Shown in pieces: positions 8,566 to 15,764 of a DNA stretch of 15,764 bases (position 1 is the stretch's first letter; the number at the start of each line of letters is the position of its first letter). Position numbers and translations under genes: made by a program. The stretch comes from Cyclostephanos tholiformis (Eukaryota; Bacillariophyta; Thalassiosirophyceae; Thalassiosirales; Thalassiosiraceae), in assembly GCA_036939975.1 (NCBI GenBank), contig JALLPB010001640.1:1-15764 (forward strand). The letters are read 5' to 3'. The notes beneath the pieces are model-generated. The model was not told the origin of the DNA and did not search any database. It saw only the letters and a program-made list of their open reading frames with translations.

Positions 8566-9615
8566 TTACTCTAACTGATAGAACTCCTTCGCCGTACCAG
8601 CAAAGAGGAACTCAGTCTGCTCCTTACTGTACCCCTGAAAAAACCAAGCAAACATCTTGAGCAAGTCCACAGCATCTGGTCCCACCTTGCTTGCGCCATC
8701 ACCGTCCGAAACTGCGGCATTCACGTGCCAGTTCCAGGCCACCATGCATCGATTGACACCAAACATATCAATTGTCTCGCGAACGAGTGATTTCAACACG
8801 ATCTGCCTTTCCTGCTTGCGTATCCAACCAGGTATTGCATATCCCAACATGGATATTTTGACGTAGACATTGGGTAACGCTGACATTGCTATCATTCCTT
8901 TCCTCCACACTTGCAGCTCCTTTTCGTCGGGTACGATGTTTGGATTGATTGTAAGTCCATCCTCCATCAAGTCATCGCCCAATATACGCCTCGGCTTTCC
9001 CAAATGATCAATGCACACTTTCATATTAGGATACCCTGAAAACAACAACGCAGCCGATTCTACCAACTGGATAGGAGCACACTGCAAGTCGAAGGAAAGA
9101 TTGTGCGTCTCCAGCAAGGCCAATCCCCGTTCAAAGTTTGCATTCTTCAAATAATCGATACCATCATGTCGCGATGTTGCCACATGCGTTGCCGTCTCGC
9201 CGTCCTGGAATTTCCCGACGCAATCCAAAATCCAACGGATTCCTCGCAGCTTCGATCGTGACGCTTGGTCTAATGATCGAAGTACCTCACTAACATTATC
9301 TCGAGTCAAGTCACAAGACGCAACGTAGGCCTTGACAAATGTGCATCGACCAGCGGCTGACATTTCTTCCACCCATGCTACTTCCTCGGACCCACTATCG
9401 GGCATCGCCTCGACATGGACCGAGCCGCAGAAATGAACACCGACTGCCGAGAGAGGCTCTATAACGTCACGGATATAGTCTTCGGGCAAATAACAGATGT
9501 CACCGCCAGCGGCCGATCGTAGGAAGGTTTGAAAAGATGTATTGGCCGTGTCAATAAAGTGGTGGTGGGCGTCGACCACTTGAACTTCTGTAGGAAACCG
9601 TGATGAATTACTCAT
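8566..9615 (-). CDS. Amidohydrolase-2 family (COG3618-type) TIM-barrel metal-dependent hydrolase
   Basis: This is an intronless 349-residue protein of the amidohydrolase-2 group that includes lactonases such as L-rhamnono- and L-fucono-lactonase and 2-pyrone-4,6-dicarboxylate hydrolase. Visible signatures are VVDAHHHF at residues 13-20 (metal-binding HxH on strand 1), SVHVEA at 64-69, RGIRWIL at 124-130, IDHLGKP at 202-208 and AWNWHV at 293-298. The last motif is where many members have a metal-binding Asp (SDWPV). Here it is Asn, which I recall in a subset of this family (SNFPV type), so activity is not excluded. No signal peptide is seen. The ATG at 9615 has A at -3 and an A-rich leader, and puts the HxH motif at the usual distance. 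An in-frame ATG at 9669 would add 18 residues and has a poor context. The substrate cannot be named from sequence. The head-to-head partner is the P-loop kinase gene. Confidence 0.9.
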   Translation of the reverse strand: MSNSSRFPTEVQVVDAHHHFIDTANTSFQTFLRSAAGGDICYLPEDYIRDVIEPLSAVGVHFCGSVHVEAMPDSGSEEVAWVEEMSAAGRCTFVKAYVASCDLTRDNVSEVLRSLDQASRSKLRGIRWILDCVGKFQDGETATHVATSRHDGIDYLKNANFERGLALLETHNLSFDLQCAPIQLVESAALLFSGYPNMKVCIDHLGKPRRILGDDLMEDGLTINPNIVPDEKELQVWRKGMIAMSALPNVYVKISMLGYAIPGWIRKQERQIVLKSLVRETIDMFGVNRCMVAWNWHVNAAVSDGDGASKVGPDAVDLLKMFAWFFQGYSKEQTEFLFAGTAKEFYQLE

Positions 9616-9828
9616 TATTTTCGTTTTCCTCGTTTTCCCAACAATGAAATTAATAGACCACAGAAGCATCGACTTATCAACACCTGAATTGTGTTGTCAT
9701 CCTTGTCATCATCATCTTCACGATCTTGTCATGCACAATATCTTTTCCCGCCATTTTCTAACAAACCAAAGAATTGCTCCAACGCAGCATCCCATCATTC
9801 CTATCATGCGAATAACGCCACCCATCAC
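9616..9828. promoter_or_regulatory. Divergent promoter region between the hydrolase and the kinase gene
   Basis: These 213 bp separate the two start codons. On the plus strand the stretch contains an upstream ORF with ATGs at 9644 and 9806. It stops at TGA 9830-9832, overlapping the kinase ATG at 9829 (ATGA). The kinase frame is open for 46 further codons upstream of 9829 but contains no ATG there, so that part is read as leader. No recognisable promoter motif was found. Confidence 0.4.
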
Positions 9829-11760
9829 ATGAAAGCCGACCCTTCTGCATTAAGATTGACTCGGTCCGTCTCATATCTGTCATTTGCCGCTGCCCTTATC
9901 ACTCCGATTTCCAGCAGTGGCTTTGGGGAGACGTATTCTGCGTTTATTATTTATCCTCCCTCGACCAACAGCCATAAGCGATTTCGGCGTGGGCATACTA
10001 CTACCTCGAGATCGATCAATTTTTATTTGCAAAGTGGCGACATGAACGAAGACGAACATCCCCCTAACATAAAAGTGCGCCCCTCATCAACGTCGGGAAT
10101 TATGGGGGGGGGCGCAGTACCGAAGGGAACATTATACGTGACAGTAGGTCCCCAATGCGCGGGCAAGACAACAATTCTGAAGAATTTATTCGGGAAATCA
10201 GTTCGCGACAATAAAGGGCAGATTGTGGAATCAATTCCGGATTATGATTCGTCGGTTACCGGCGTCGATGTCACCATTGATGATCAAGAACTCGTTTACG
10301 TCGCCGTTCCTACTAGCTACTTCCTTCAAAACTCGACACCGTCCTTGACCGGTAAAGAACATCTTTCACTCAACCAAACATTGTATGGAAAAACGATTCA
10401 TGAGAGAATACATGATCCGAGTAATGCCGAGTTGGCGTTGGTAGTAATGCGCCTAGGTGGGACTCTCGGCGCGGAAGAATTCGCGTTGCGTCTGCAAGGA
10501 CAAAACGGCGGTGACACACCTGATAAAATGGCGGCGACGGGCGAACTGATCGACGCGACAGAGCACGTAATTCAGCAACGTTCGACGGAAATGGAGGGCG
10601 ACGACCTAGCATCCCTTCCAAACGCAATTGATCTTTTCGTTGCAGAGAGTATTTTCCTTCCTCGACCACTGGAACTACTACAACGGATGCCAAATGAGTG
10701 TACCACAAATCAAAGGAATTCATCGGCACCATCCGAAACATTGTCTGCTCTTGATCAAGCCCTCCATCTTCTTAATACTTATGCTGTGAACTCCAAAGCT
10801 CATCCATCGAATGCATGCTTATCATGGGGAAACACAAACACACGCCCCCGAGAATTTCAGCCTGCGTTGGAAGCAGCAGAATTGAGCGGACGTGCAGTAG
10901 AGTTCATCGTTTTTGGTGGGATGGAAGCGTGCGAAATGATACGCGAACGGGTTTCGAGGAGGGAATATTACAAAATGAACCACAATATAGACGCCGTTGT
11001 CGACAAAGAGGATTGCTCCGATAAGCAAAAAATACTGTGCCTGCCAAAAATTGACCGAAAGACATTACTTGTTCGAAATCTACGACGTTTCTTGAAAACA
11101 GGACGATATATACCCCAAGCTGCTATTTCCGATGCTATGGTTCGTGTCGAGTCATTGTTGGCAGAAGCAGTGACTGAAGCTAACAAGGATTTTTCAAACG
11201 AAGATCAAAGGACGGACCCAAAGTTTTTGCTGGACTATGAATTGGCAAAGCTCGCAGGTTATCATTTGAACTCTGATAGGACAGTAACTTCCCTCAATAT
11301 ACATGGCAGCAAAGGAGGCAATAAAAATGCCCAATCCACGCGGAACAGTCACCGGCAGCCGAGAAGTAGCGCTGGACGAAGTTTGCAGCCTTCGACAAGT
11401 TATGGGGATAGTGGCAAATATGCATCTAATAATAACTCAGAAAGAGGGTGCGAGCAGGTTTACAGTCATCAGCCCCGAAGTGGTGGTAATGGAAGGTGGC
11501 AACATCCCGCGAGATATCGCGATGGAGGAGGCGGCAGAGGAAAACCATCTTATCTGAATCAAAACAGTCAAGAACGACAACGCAGTATATCAAATAATAA
11601 CTCAGGACGAGGCTACGATCAGACTTATAGGCAAGATTCTAGTAGAAAAGCAAGAGGTGGGGTCAGAGAAAATAATTTCTATCAAAGTCGTGATGGCATT
11701 GATGATGCACACTCTCGTGATCGTAAAAATGAGCGTAAGCGCGGACACGATGGCAATTGA
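9829..11760 (+). CDS. Predicted P-loop polynucleotide-kinase-like protein with RG-rich C-terminal tail
   Basis: This is an intronless 643-residue protein; the start at 9829 is the first in-frame ATG. Residues 7-32 look like a signal or transit peptide (hydrophobic SYLSFAAALITPISSSG), followed by YSAF at 36-39 and a basic Ser/Thr stretch. A second plausible start is the ATG at 10042 (residue 72, G at -3), which would give a cytosolic form. A Walker A P-loop, GPQCAGKTT, is at 107-115 after a beta strand (LYVTV). A kinase lid-like motif, NTNTR at 335-339, is followed by a helix and the strand AVEFIVFGG, as in PNK-like kinases with their DNTN..R pattern. Residues from about 504 on are low-complexity and rich in Arg, Gly, Ser, Asn and Gln with RG/RGG dipeptides, typical of RNA-binding tails. 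My reading is a nucleic-acid or nucleotide kinase, possibly RNA 5'-OH directed, but the substrate is unknown. AATAAA signals lie at 11819 and 11853. Confidence 0.75.
   Translation: MKADPSALRLTRSVSYLSFAAALITPISSSGFGETYSAFIIYPPSTNSHKRFRRGHTTTSRSINFYLQSGDMNEDEHPPNIKVRPSSTSGIMGGGAVPKGTLYVTVGPQCAGKTTILKNLFGKSVRDNKGQIVESIPDYDSSVTGVDVTIDDQELVYVAVPTSYFLQNSTPSLTGKEHLSLNQTLYGKTIHERIHDPSNAELALVVMRLGGTLGAEEFALRLQGQNGGDTPDKMAATGELIDATEHVIQQRSTEMEGDDLASLPNAIDLFVAESIFLPRPLELLQRMPNECTTNQRNSSAPSETLSALDQALHLLNTYAVNSKAHPSNACLSWGNTNTRPREFQPALEAAELSGRAVEFIVFGGMEACEMIRERVSRREYYKMNHNIDAVVDKEDCSDKQKILCLPKIDRKTLLVRNLRRFLKTGRYIPQAAISDAMVRVESLLAEAVTEANKDFSNEDQRTDPKFLLDYELAKLAGYHLNSDRTVTSLNIHGSKGGNKNAQSTRNSHRQPRSSAGRSLQPSTSYGDSGKYASNNNSERGCEQVYSHQPRSGGNGRWQHPARYRDGGGGRGKPSYLNQNSQERQRSISNNNSGRGYDQTYRQDSSRKARGGVRENNFYQSRDGIDDAHSRDRKNERKRGHDGN
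11427..11630 (+). repeat. Imperfect internal repeat in the kinase tail
   Basis: A short unit encoding NNNSERGCEQVY (DNA from about 11427) recurs 165 bp later as NNNSGRGYDQTY (from about 11592). Both are followed by Arg/Gly-rich sequence. This suggests that the RG tail grew by duplication. Confidence 0.5.
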
Positions 11761-12090
11761 TGTGTGTGTAAAAAAAACCTTTCAAAGTCCAAAACGCGGC
11801 TCAACTCTATGTCCTACTAATAAATAGGTTCCATCTAACTTTGATTAACCAAAATAAAAGATCGTACATGCTGAGATGAAAATAAGTGATTGCAATTTCA
11901 AGAATGGGGTGTCCTTATCTATCCCAGTCTGTAGAGGGGGGGGGGGGGACGAGGAAGAAGAAGAGGGGGAAGACGACGATAATTCCGAAGAAATTTGGGA
12001 GGAAAAAAGAGGACAATTCTCATGAGCGATAGGTTGGTTTCCTAATTCTTGGATGAGGTTTATTATTCTTCCCTCATTTGCATTTCAGGT
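11761..12090. other. Convergent intergenic region with a 13-nt G run
   Basis: This 330-bp stretch lies between the 3' ends of the kinase gene and the SNRNP40 gene. It holds plus-strand AATAAA signals at 11819 and 11853, and a minus-strand AATAAA at 12059-12064, 27 nt past the SNRNP40 stop. A run of 13 G at 11936-11948 is followed by a purine-rich stretch to about 12015. Read in one frame this stretch encodes a short acidic peptide, but no start or splice context supports a gene. Confidence 0.5.
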
Positions 12091-13559
12091 CTATGACAAT
12101 TCTCCGACGATGATTGACTTGTCGGATGACGCAGAAGCGACCACATTTTCTGTTGGATGAAAGATGACAGAATTAACGCAGCCATTGTGTCCTGGTAAGA
12201 CATAGAGCTACGACAGGGATTTCATTCATGAAAAATTGTTAGACATTTTTGCATACAGATAACACGATCCCTGCGCAGTGCCGTCCAATCTCACCTCTTC
12301 CGTACTAAGCTCATCCCAAATATGAACAATCCGATCTGCGCTGCCTCCTGTCACCATGGTCCCATCTGCCGACCATGCGCAATTTAGCAAAAATTTCTCT
12401 GCGTTATGAGCGCCCCCCACAAAGGTTTTGTCGTGTCGTTTCTTTTTCCCGGATGCATCATCAATGAATGGCCTAACATCCCACGTGCGTAAAGTCCCAT
12501 CCATTGAATTGCTTAGGAGATGAGTTCCCTTGCGATTGAGCGCAAGACATGTGATCGTATCTTTATAATGAGCAGGAACAACATTGCGAGGTTAGGACAT
12601 GACAATGTTGAAGCCGCTTCAAGTCATCCCCTGATCCCGGCTCACCTGTGTGCCCCTTCATAGTCATGGATTTGTGCATCTGCCTCACATCCCACGCGGT
12701 GATGCAGTTATCGATCCCCCCCGTGTAAACGATATTTCCATCATTCGCGTACGCAACGGATGTGAGTTGATACTCGTCCTCGAAGCGCCCAACCTCCCCT
12801 CGGACACGAGTGTCCCACATACGGCAAGTGCAGTCGTCGCTACTGCTAACTGCCAGTGATGGCGATCTAGATGCGAGTGGCAGAATGAGGTTGAATGAGA
12901 TTTCGGGAGCCAGATATATGCTCATCGAAAAAATATGCCTCTCGGATGCTCACCCTTCACTAGACACATCCACGGCATTCACGATGCCATTGTGACCCAT
13001 GAAACGCTTGATCCTCTCGCCTGTAATTACGTCGAACACGCCCAAATTATAATCAGCACTAGCTGTTATTATTTTCTCCGAGTCATTCGTGAAACAAACA
13101 TCGAGGATGGCATTCTTGTGACCCGATAGCACGTTTAGATTTTCGCATTTTCCGCCGGCTGAATTTTGACGGGAGTATTTCGTATGAACAAACAAACAAC
13201 GAGAGTGGAAAGGATCAAAAACATCGATCGTGATACATGTGGGCACCAAATAATATGCAGGGCAAACATGGAAACTCACCCTTCCAAAGCAAACACTTCG
13301 AATCGAATGATCCACTACAAAGGATCTCTCCTTGCGGATCGTAAGACAGACAATAAACGCTGCCCTTGTGCCCCGACAGCTTCATCGTCGGCTCGGCCAA
13401 GGACGAGGTGCGAATATCATTATGTTGCAGGTAATCATCATCTTCTAACGGCGGGGCATACAGCGCCACTTGATTTGACTCGATGCGGTTGTCGTGGCGA
13501 TGACGTTTGGAGGAGGGCGCATAATTGTTGATTTCTTCGTCTTCATCAACGGAAGACAT
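12091..13559 (-). CDS. SNRNP40: U5 snRNP 40-kDa WD40 protein, SNRNP40 (5 exons)
   Basis: The five minus-strand exons are 13559-13280, 13158-12954, 12866-12646, 12560-12295 and 12207-12091. Introns of 121, 87, 85 and 87 bp begin GTGAG and end AG. All phases agree and the product is 362 residues (the human protein is about 357). Residues 1-56 are polar with a basic KRHRH patch. Seven WD40 repeats follow at about 57-93, 101-137, 143-181, 187-222, 228-264, 281-319 and 326-359. Diagnostic family stretches are ETGERVKR-like (DVITGERIKRFMGH), GGIDNCITAWDVRQ, LLSNSMDGTLRTWDVRPF, GSADRIVHIWD, LPGHNGCVNSVIFHP and SASSDK near the C-terminus. The protein contacts Prp8 and Snu114 in the U5 snRNP and the spliceosome. 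Every exon junction was checked against the WD40 register. A minus-strand AATAAA lies just past the stop. I found no defect. It is divergent from the exostosin-like gene. Confidence 0.96.
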
Positions 13560-13882
13560 GTTGGATGGTGGTGTGAAAAAATGGGTGAAATACTACCTAG
13601 GTAGGTACGATGTATGGTACGATACGGCTAATAACAAAGCGATTGACCCCGCCCCCCCGCCGGCACTTAGTTTCGAACTTTTTTTTCTCGGTTGTGACCA
13701 ACTATCGTACTGTTCAATACTTAAGATATTATTATTATGTGTACCGTCTCCACAAAAAAAATCATCGTCACGTCGCCCACCAATTCACTGTGTTGCAACC
13801 TAAAAATAGCTGCGCCGCTGCGCCGTCGCCGCACGCAGTTGCCCGTCGGCACAAGGTGTAAAAATCAATAAAGAATGGGGAA
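13560..13882. promoter_or_regulatory. Divergent promoter region between SNRNP40 and the exostosin-like gene
   Basis: This 323-bp stretch lies between two divergent start codons. It contains a perfect 10-bp palindrome, TACCTAGGTA, at 13594-13603, followed by related GTAGGTAC and TGGTAC words, plus C-rich and T-rich tracts. These could be transcription factor sites but none is a motif I can name. Confidence 0.35.
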
Positions 13883-13886
13883 ATGA
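13875..13886 (+). promoter_or_regulatory. Three-codon upstream ORF overlapping the main start (ATGA)
   Basis: The sequence ATGGGGAAATGA encodes Met-Gly-Lys-stop. Its TGA (13884-13886) overlaps the main ATG (13883-13885). If transcribed, it could tune translation by reinitiation. It is very short, so chance is a fair explanation. Confidence 0.35.
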
Positions 13887-14965
13887 GCGTCAAGAAGCTC
13901 AAAGTTGGCTTGTGCGTATTGCTTGTCGTTATAATTGTCAAACTAAATCATGATTCACGATCGCTAGCACCGACCCTTCTACAGGGGTTAACTTTACCAC
14001 TAGGTTTGGGGTTAAGGAGAACGACGCGTCGTGGAGGGGGTATACTGACCATCCATAGCGGATGTCGGATGTCCAAGTGGGTTTACCCATCGTCCCCTAA
14101 AGTCGAGAAGTATGGATGCAAAGTGCATCCCACGCCCGGACCGGATATTTCCCAGCTTCTCTACATCCCCTCCCAGCTCGAGGAGAATGACACCGTATTC
14201 GTTCCGTTAACGGAAGTCGAGCGATTTGTTAATGACATGCTAGACGGCCTGTCGACGAACATCGTTGTTATTTCGGGGAACTGGATGGATGTAGAACCAC
14301 CATCTAACACTGCCATTTACAAGTTGTTGACAAATCCCCATGTATTAAAATGGTTCGCCCAAAATCTGCCCAAGTATGGAGGCGCGAATCCATTCCATCC
14401 GAAGATCGCACCGTTTCCATATGGCTTATTAGAAGCTGGGACGAATCCTATATTTCCTGCATACAAAGAAATCTTATTCGGGAATATCCAGAATGGATCA
14501 AACAAGACAAATTTCATCTTCGCTGGTCCGTTGGGAAAACATGGTAACGGCAAGCGCACTTCCATTCCACAACGCGAATTAATGAGACCGAGGGACTACT
14601 TCTTGCAAATGTCAAAATCGACATATGTGTTGTCTCCCGATGGCGATAGGCCAGAGTGCTATCGTCATTACGAGGCGATAGGGCTTGGAACTGTGCCAAT
14701 CACCGAGTTGGATCCGTTTTTCTTTAGACACTTGGGGAGCAGTGGCTCGAACGGTCCCGTGATCTTCGGCAATAAAATTTGGAACCTTACAGTGTTGGAA
14801 AATGAGTTGGATCCGAATCCTTTTGTTAAACGTAGCATGATATGGGAGGATTATTGGATGGACTGGGTTGATGATGTTGTTGGGTTTAGACTCCATTGGA
14901 ACACTTTTGAGAGCGGGAACGGTCTCACTGATTTTGAGAATAGCTTGCTGGTATTGTTAGATTGA
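13883..14965 (+). CDS. Exostosin-like (GT47-type) type II membrane glycosyltransferase
   Basis: This is an intronless 360-residue protein. A basic N-terminus (MSVKKLK) and a hydrophobic segment at about 7-20 form a signal anchor typical of Golgi type II enzymes. The luminal part ends in an exostosin-like nucleotide-sugar binding signature, LSPDGDRPECYRHYEAIGLG at 250-269, followed by TVPI. Other plausible elements are VVISGNW at 128-134, APFPYG at 176-181 and FIFAGPLG at 211-218. N-glycosylation sequons lie at N102, N204, N207 and N301. The family transfers sugars during glycan or polysaccharide synthesis; donor and acceptor cannot be told. At 360 residues it is shorter than animal exostosins and similar to single-domain protist members. 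It begins at the first in-frame ATG before the anchor. Membership in another glycosyltransferase family with the same C-terminal fold is possible. Confidence 0.8.
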   Translation: MSVKKLKVGLCVLLVVIIVKLNHDSRSLAPTLLQGLTLPLGLGLRRTTRRGGGILTIHSGCRMSKWVYPSSPKVEKYGCKVHPTPGPDISQLLYIPSQLEENDTVFVPLTEVERFVNDMLDGLSTNIVVISGNWMDVEPPSNTAIYKLLTNPHVLKWFAQNLPKYGGANPFHPKIAPFPYGLLEAGTNPIFPAYKEILFGNIQNGSNKTNFIFAGPLGKHGNGKRTSIPQRELMRPRDYFLQMSKSTYVLSPDGDRPECYRHYEAIGLGTVPITELDPFFFRHLGSSGSNGPVIFGNKIWNLTVLENELDPNPFVKRSMIWEDYWMDWVDDVVGFRLHWNTFESGNGLTDFENSLLVLLD

Positions 14966-15387
14966 CTGTGAATAGATAGTATACTTGAATGGTCATTCAC
15001 CTATGCAACACTCTACAAAAAAGCAAAACCTAACAATCCAGTGAATTATCTCGTCTTTTGTCAAGGTTGAGTCTTCAAAAATGATTTTGCGACAACGGCC
15101 GATGCCTGCAATCAAATAGAGCACTGCTGTTTTTTTTCGTATGAATTTATAGAGGAAGGCATGCATCGAAAGGAAATCGAGAAACATATTTTCCAGATGA
15201 CAATTTCTAAGCAAGCAGGAAACATAGGCAGGGTGCATTTATTGGGTATGACGTAACTTTTATTAAAAGCTTTCAGCTGCTTTTCATCAAAGAGGATTCC
15301 TCCCAAGAGTAGTATCAAAATCATGCTATTGCATATCACCTATGAATCCCTCAATTCTTTCAACAGCGCAGTGCCACCACCATGTTC
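14966..15387. other. Convergent intergenic region
   Basis: This 422-bp AT-rich stretch lies between the exostosin-like gene and the probable gene at the right edge. Two minus-strand open frames of 75-81 codons pass through it, but their composition (rich in Cys, Ile and Phe) is what AT-rich non-coding DNA gives, and I see no domain. Confidence 0.45.
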
Positions 15388-15764
15388 TCAGTCCGTCAGG
15401 TGGAGTATGGATGTGTTGGTGCTGCAAAGGCCTGATGCATCATCGACATGGTAGAGGTTGACGTGCGGCGGAAAGATTCCACCTTCCCTGTCATTATGGA
15501 GGAAGCAAATGTCCTGAAACGTCGGTCATATTCATAGACGAGGACTCAATGCACCCTCCCGACAGTCCCAAGGCCGCAAGCGCTGCGTCCACGCAATATT
15601 TCATTAGCATCGCACTCACTGCCCCATCAAAAGTAATGACGTGATGGGATTTTTTGTCCCCAAACCACCCCCACAATGGTGTGACAGAGGGGAATATGGG
15701 GTGTCGACATCATGTGTGACAGCCGGACATCCCCCATTCTCCCCCCATTTTCCTTTGCCCCAAT
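15388..15764 (-). CDS. Probable 3' end of a gene running off the window (2 exons seen)
   Basis: On the minus strand a frame is open from the window edge (15764) through 15620. A strong donor (GCA|GTGAGT) then starts a putative 106-bp intron, 15514-15619, ending TTTCAG. Exon 15513-15388 continues in phase 0 for 41 residues and ends TGA. The joined C-terminus reads VITFDGA-DICFLHNDREGG followed by FPPHVNLYHVDD, which looks protein-like and not like low-complexity noise. Without splicing the same frame stays open to TAA at 15494. I do not recognise the family. Splice sites match the style of the other introns here. The alternative is that the frame is fortuitous; the 5' part lies outside the window. 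Confidence 0.45.

Noticed and set aside
9616..9669. Upstream in-frame ATG at 9669 for the amidohydrolase
   Set aside because: Its context is poor (T at -3) and the 18 extra residues look like leader; the ATG at 9615 has A at -3.
9691..9828. Extension of the kinase frame to 9691
   Set aside because: That frame would begin with GTG and has no ATG before 9829. A non-ATG start is not expected for a eukaryotic nuclear gene.
14993..15339. Two overlapping minus-strand frames of 75-81 codons
   Set aside because: The composition is typical of AT-rich non-coding DNA, there is no domain or splice support, and they lie between two convergent gene ends.
1..15764. CRISPR array, bacterial operon, tRNA or rRNA genes
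   Set aside because: No regularly spaced short repeats, no same-strand gene clusters and no structural RNA pattern were seen; spliceosomal introns show the DNA is eukaryotic.

Overview
The window is nuclear DNA from a eukaryote. Five of the nine genes are split by short spliceosomal introns of 69-121 bp. Most of these begin GTGAGT or GTGAGC and all end in AG, and the joined exons rebuild known eukaryotic protein families exactly. The gene content (an EFHC1/Rib72-type ciliary protein, ALG1 of the dolichol pathway, a U5 snRNP WD40 protein, a PIRH2-type ubiquitin ligase, an exostosin-like Golgi enzyme) points to a compact protist genome with a motile cilium. A stramenopile alga such as a centric diatom is my best guess, but this is inference and no sequence here proves the taxon.

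Layout, left to right. 1-431: no gene seen. 432-1769 (-): a two-exon coiled-coil protein of unknown function. 1770-1961: a short divergent promoter region. 1962-3968 (+): an EFHC1/EFHC2/Rib72 homologue with three DM10 domains. 3969-4443: intergenic. 4444-5697 (-): a CHY/CTCHY/RING E3 ligase of the RCHY1 (PIRH2) family, two exons. 5842-6726: a structured non-coding element with 54-bp terminal inverted repeats, internal direct repeats and a perfect 21-bp hairpin, sitting between two divergent genes. 6843-8470 (+): ALG1 mannosyltransferase, two exons. 8566-9615 (-): an amidohydrolase-2 (COG3618-type) TIM-barrel hydrolase. 9829-11760 (+): a P-loop polynucleotide-kinase-like protein with an RG-rich tail. 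12091-13559 (-): SNRNP40 (U5-40K), five exons. 13883-14965 (+): a type II membrane glycosyltransferase of exostosin type. 15388-15764 (-): the probable 3' end of one more gene that runs off the window.

The nine genes alternate strand strictly (- + - + - + - + -), so the window is a series of divergent and convergent pairs and contains no operon. Most are housekeeping genes: two act in protein glycosylation or glycan synthesis (ALG1, exostosin-like), one in splicing and one in ubiquitination. EFHC1 and the coiled-coil gene share a divergent promoter and may both serve the cilium.

The most interesting items are the repeat-bearing element at 5842-6726, the kinase with an RNA-binding-like tail and a possible targeting leader at 9829-11760, and a recurring arrangement in which the stop of an upstream ORF overlaps the main start (ATGA) at three genes. 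I found no convincing evidence of a wholly new multi-gene system.
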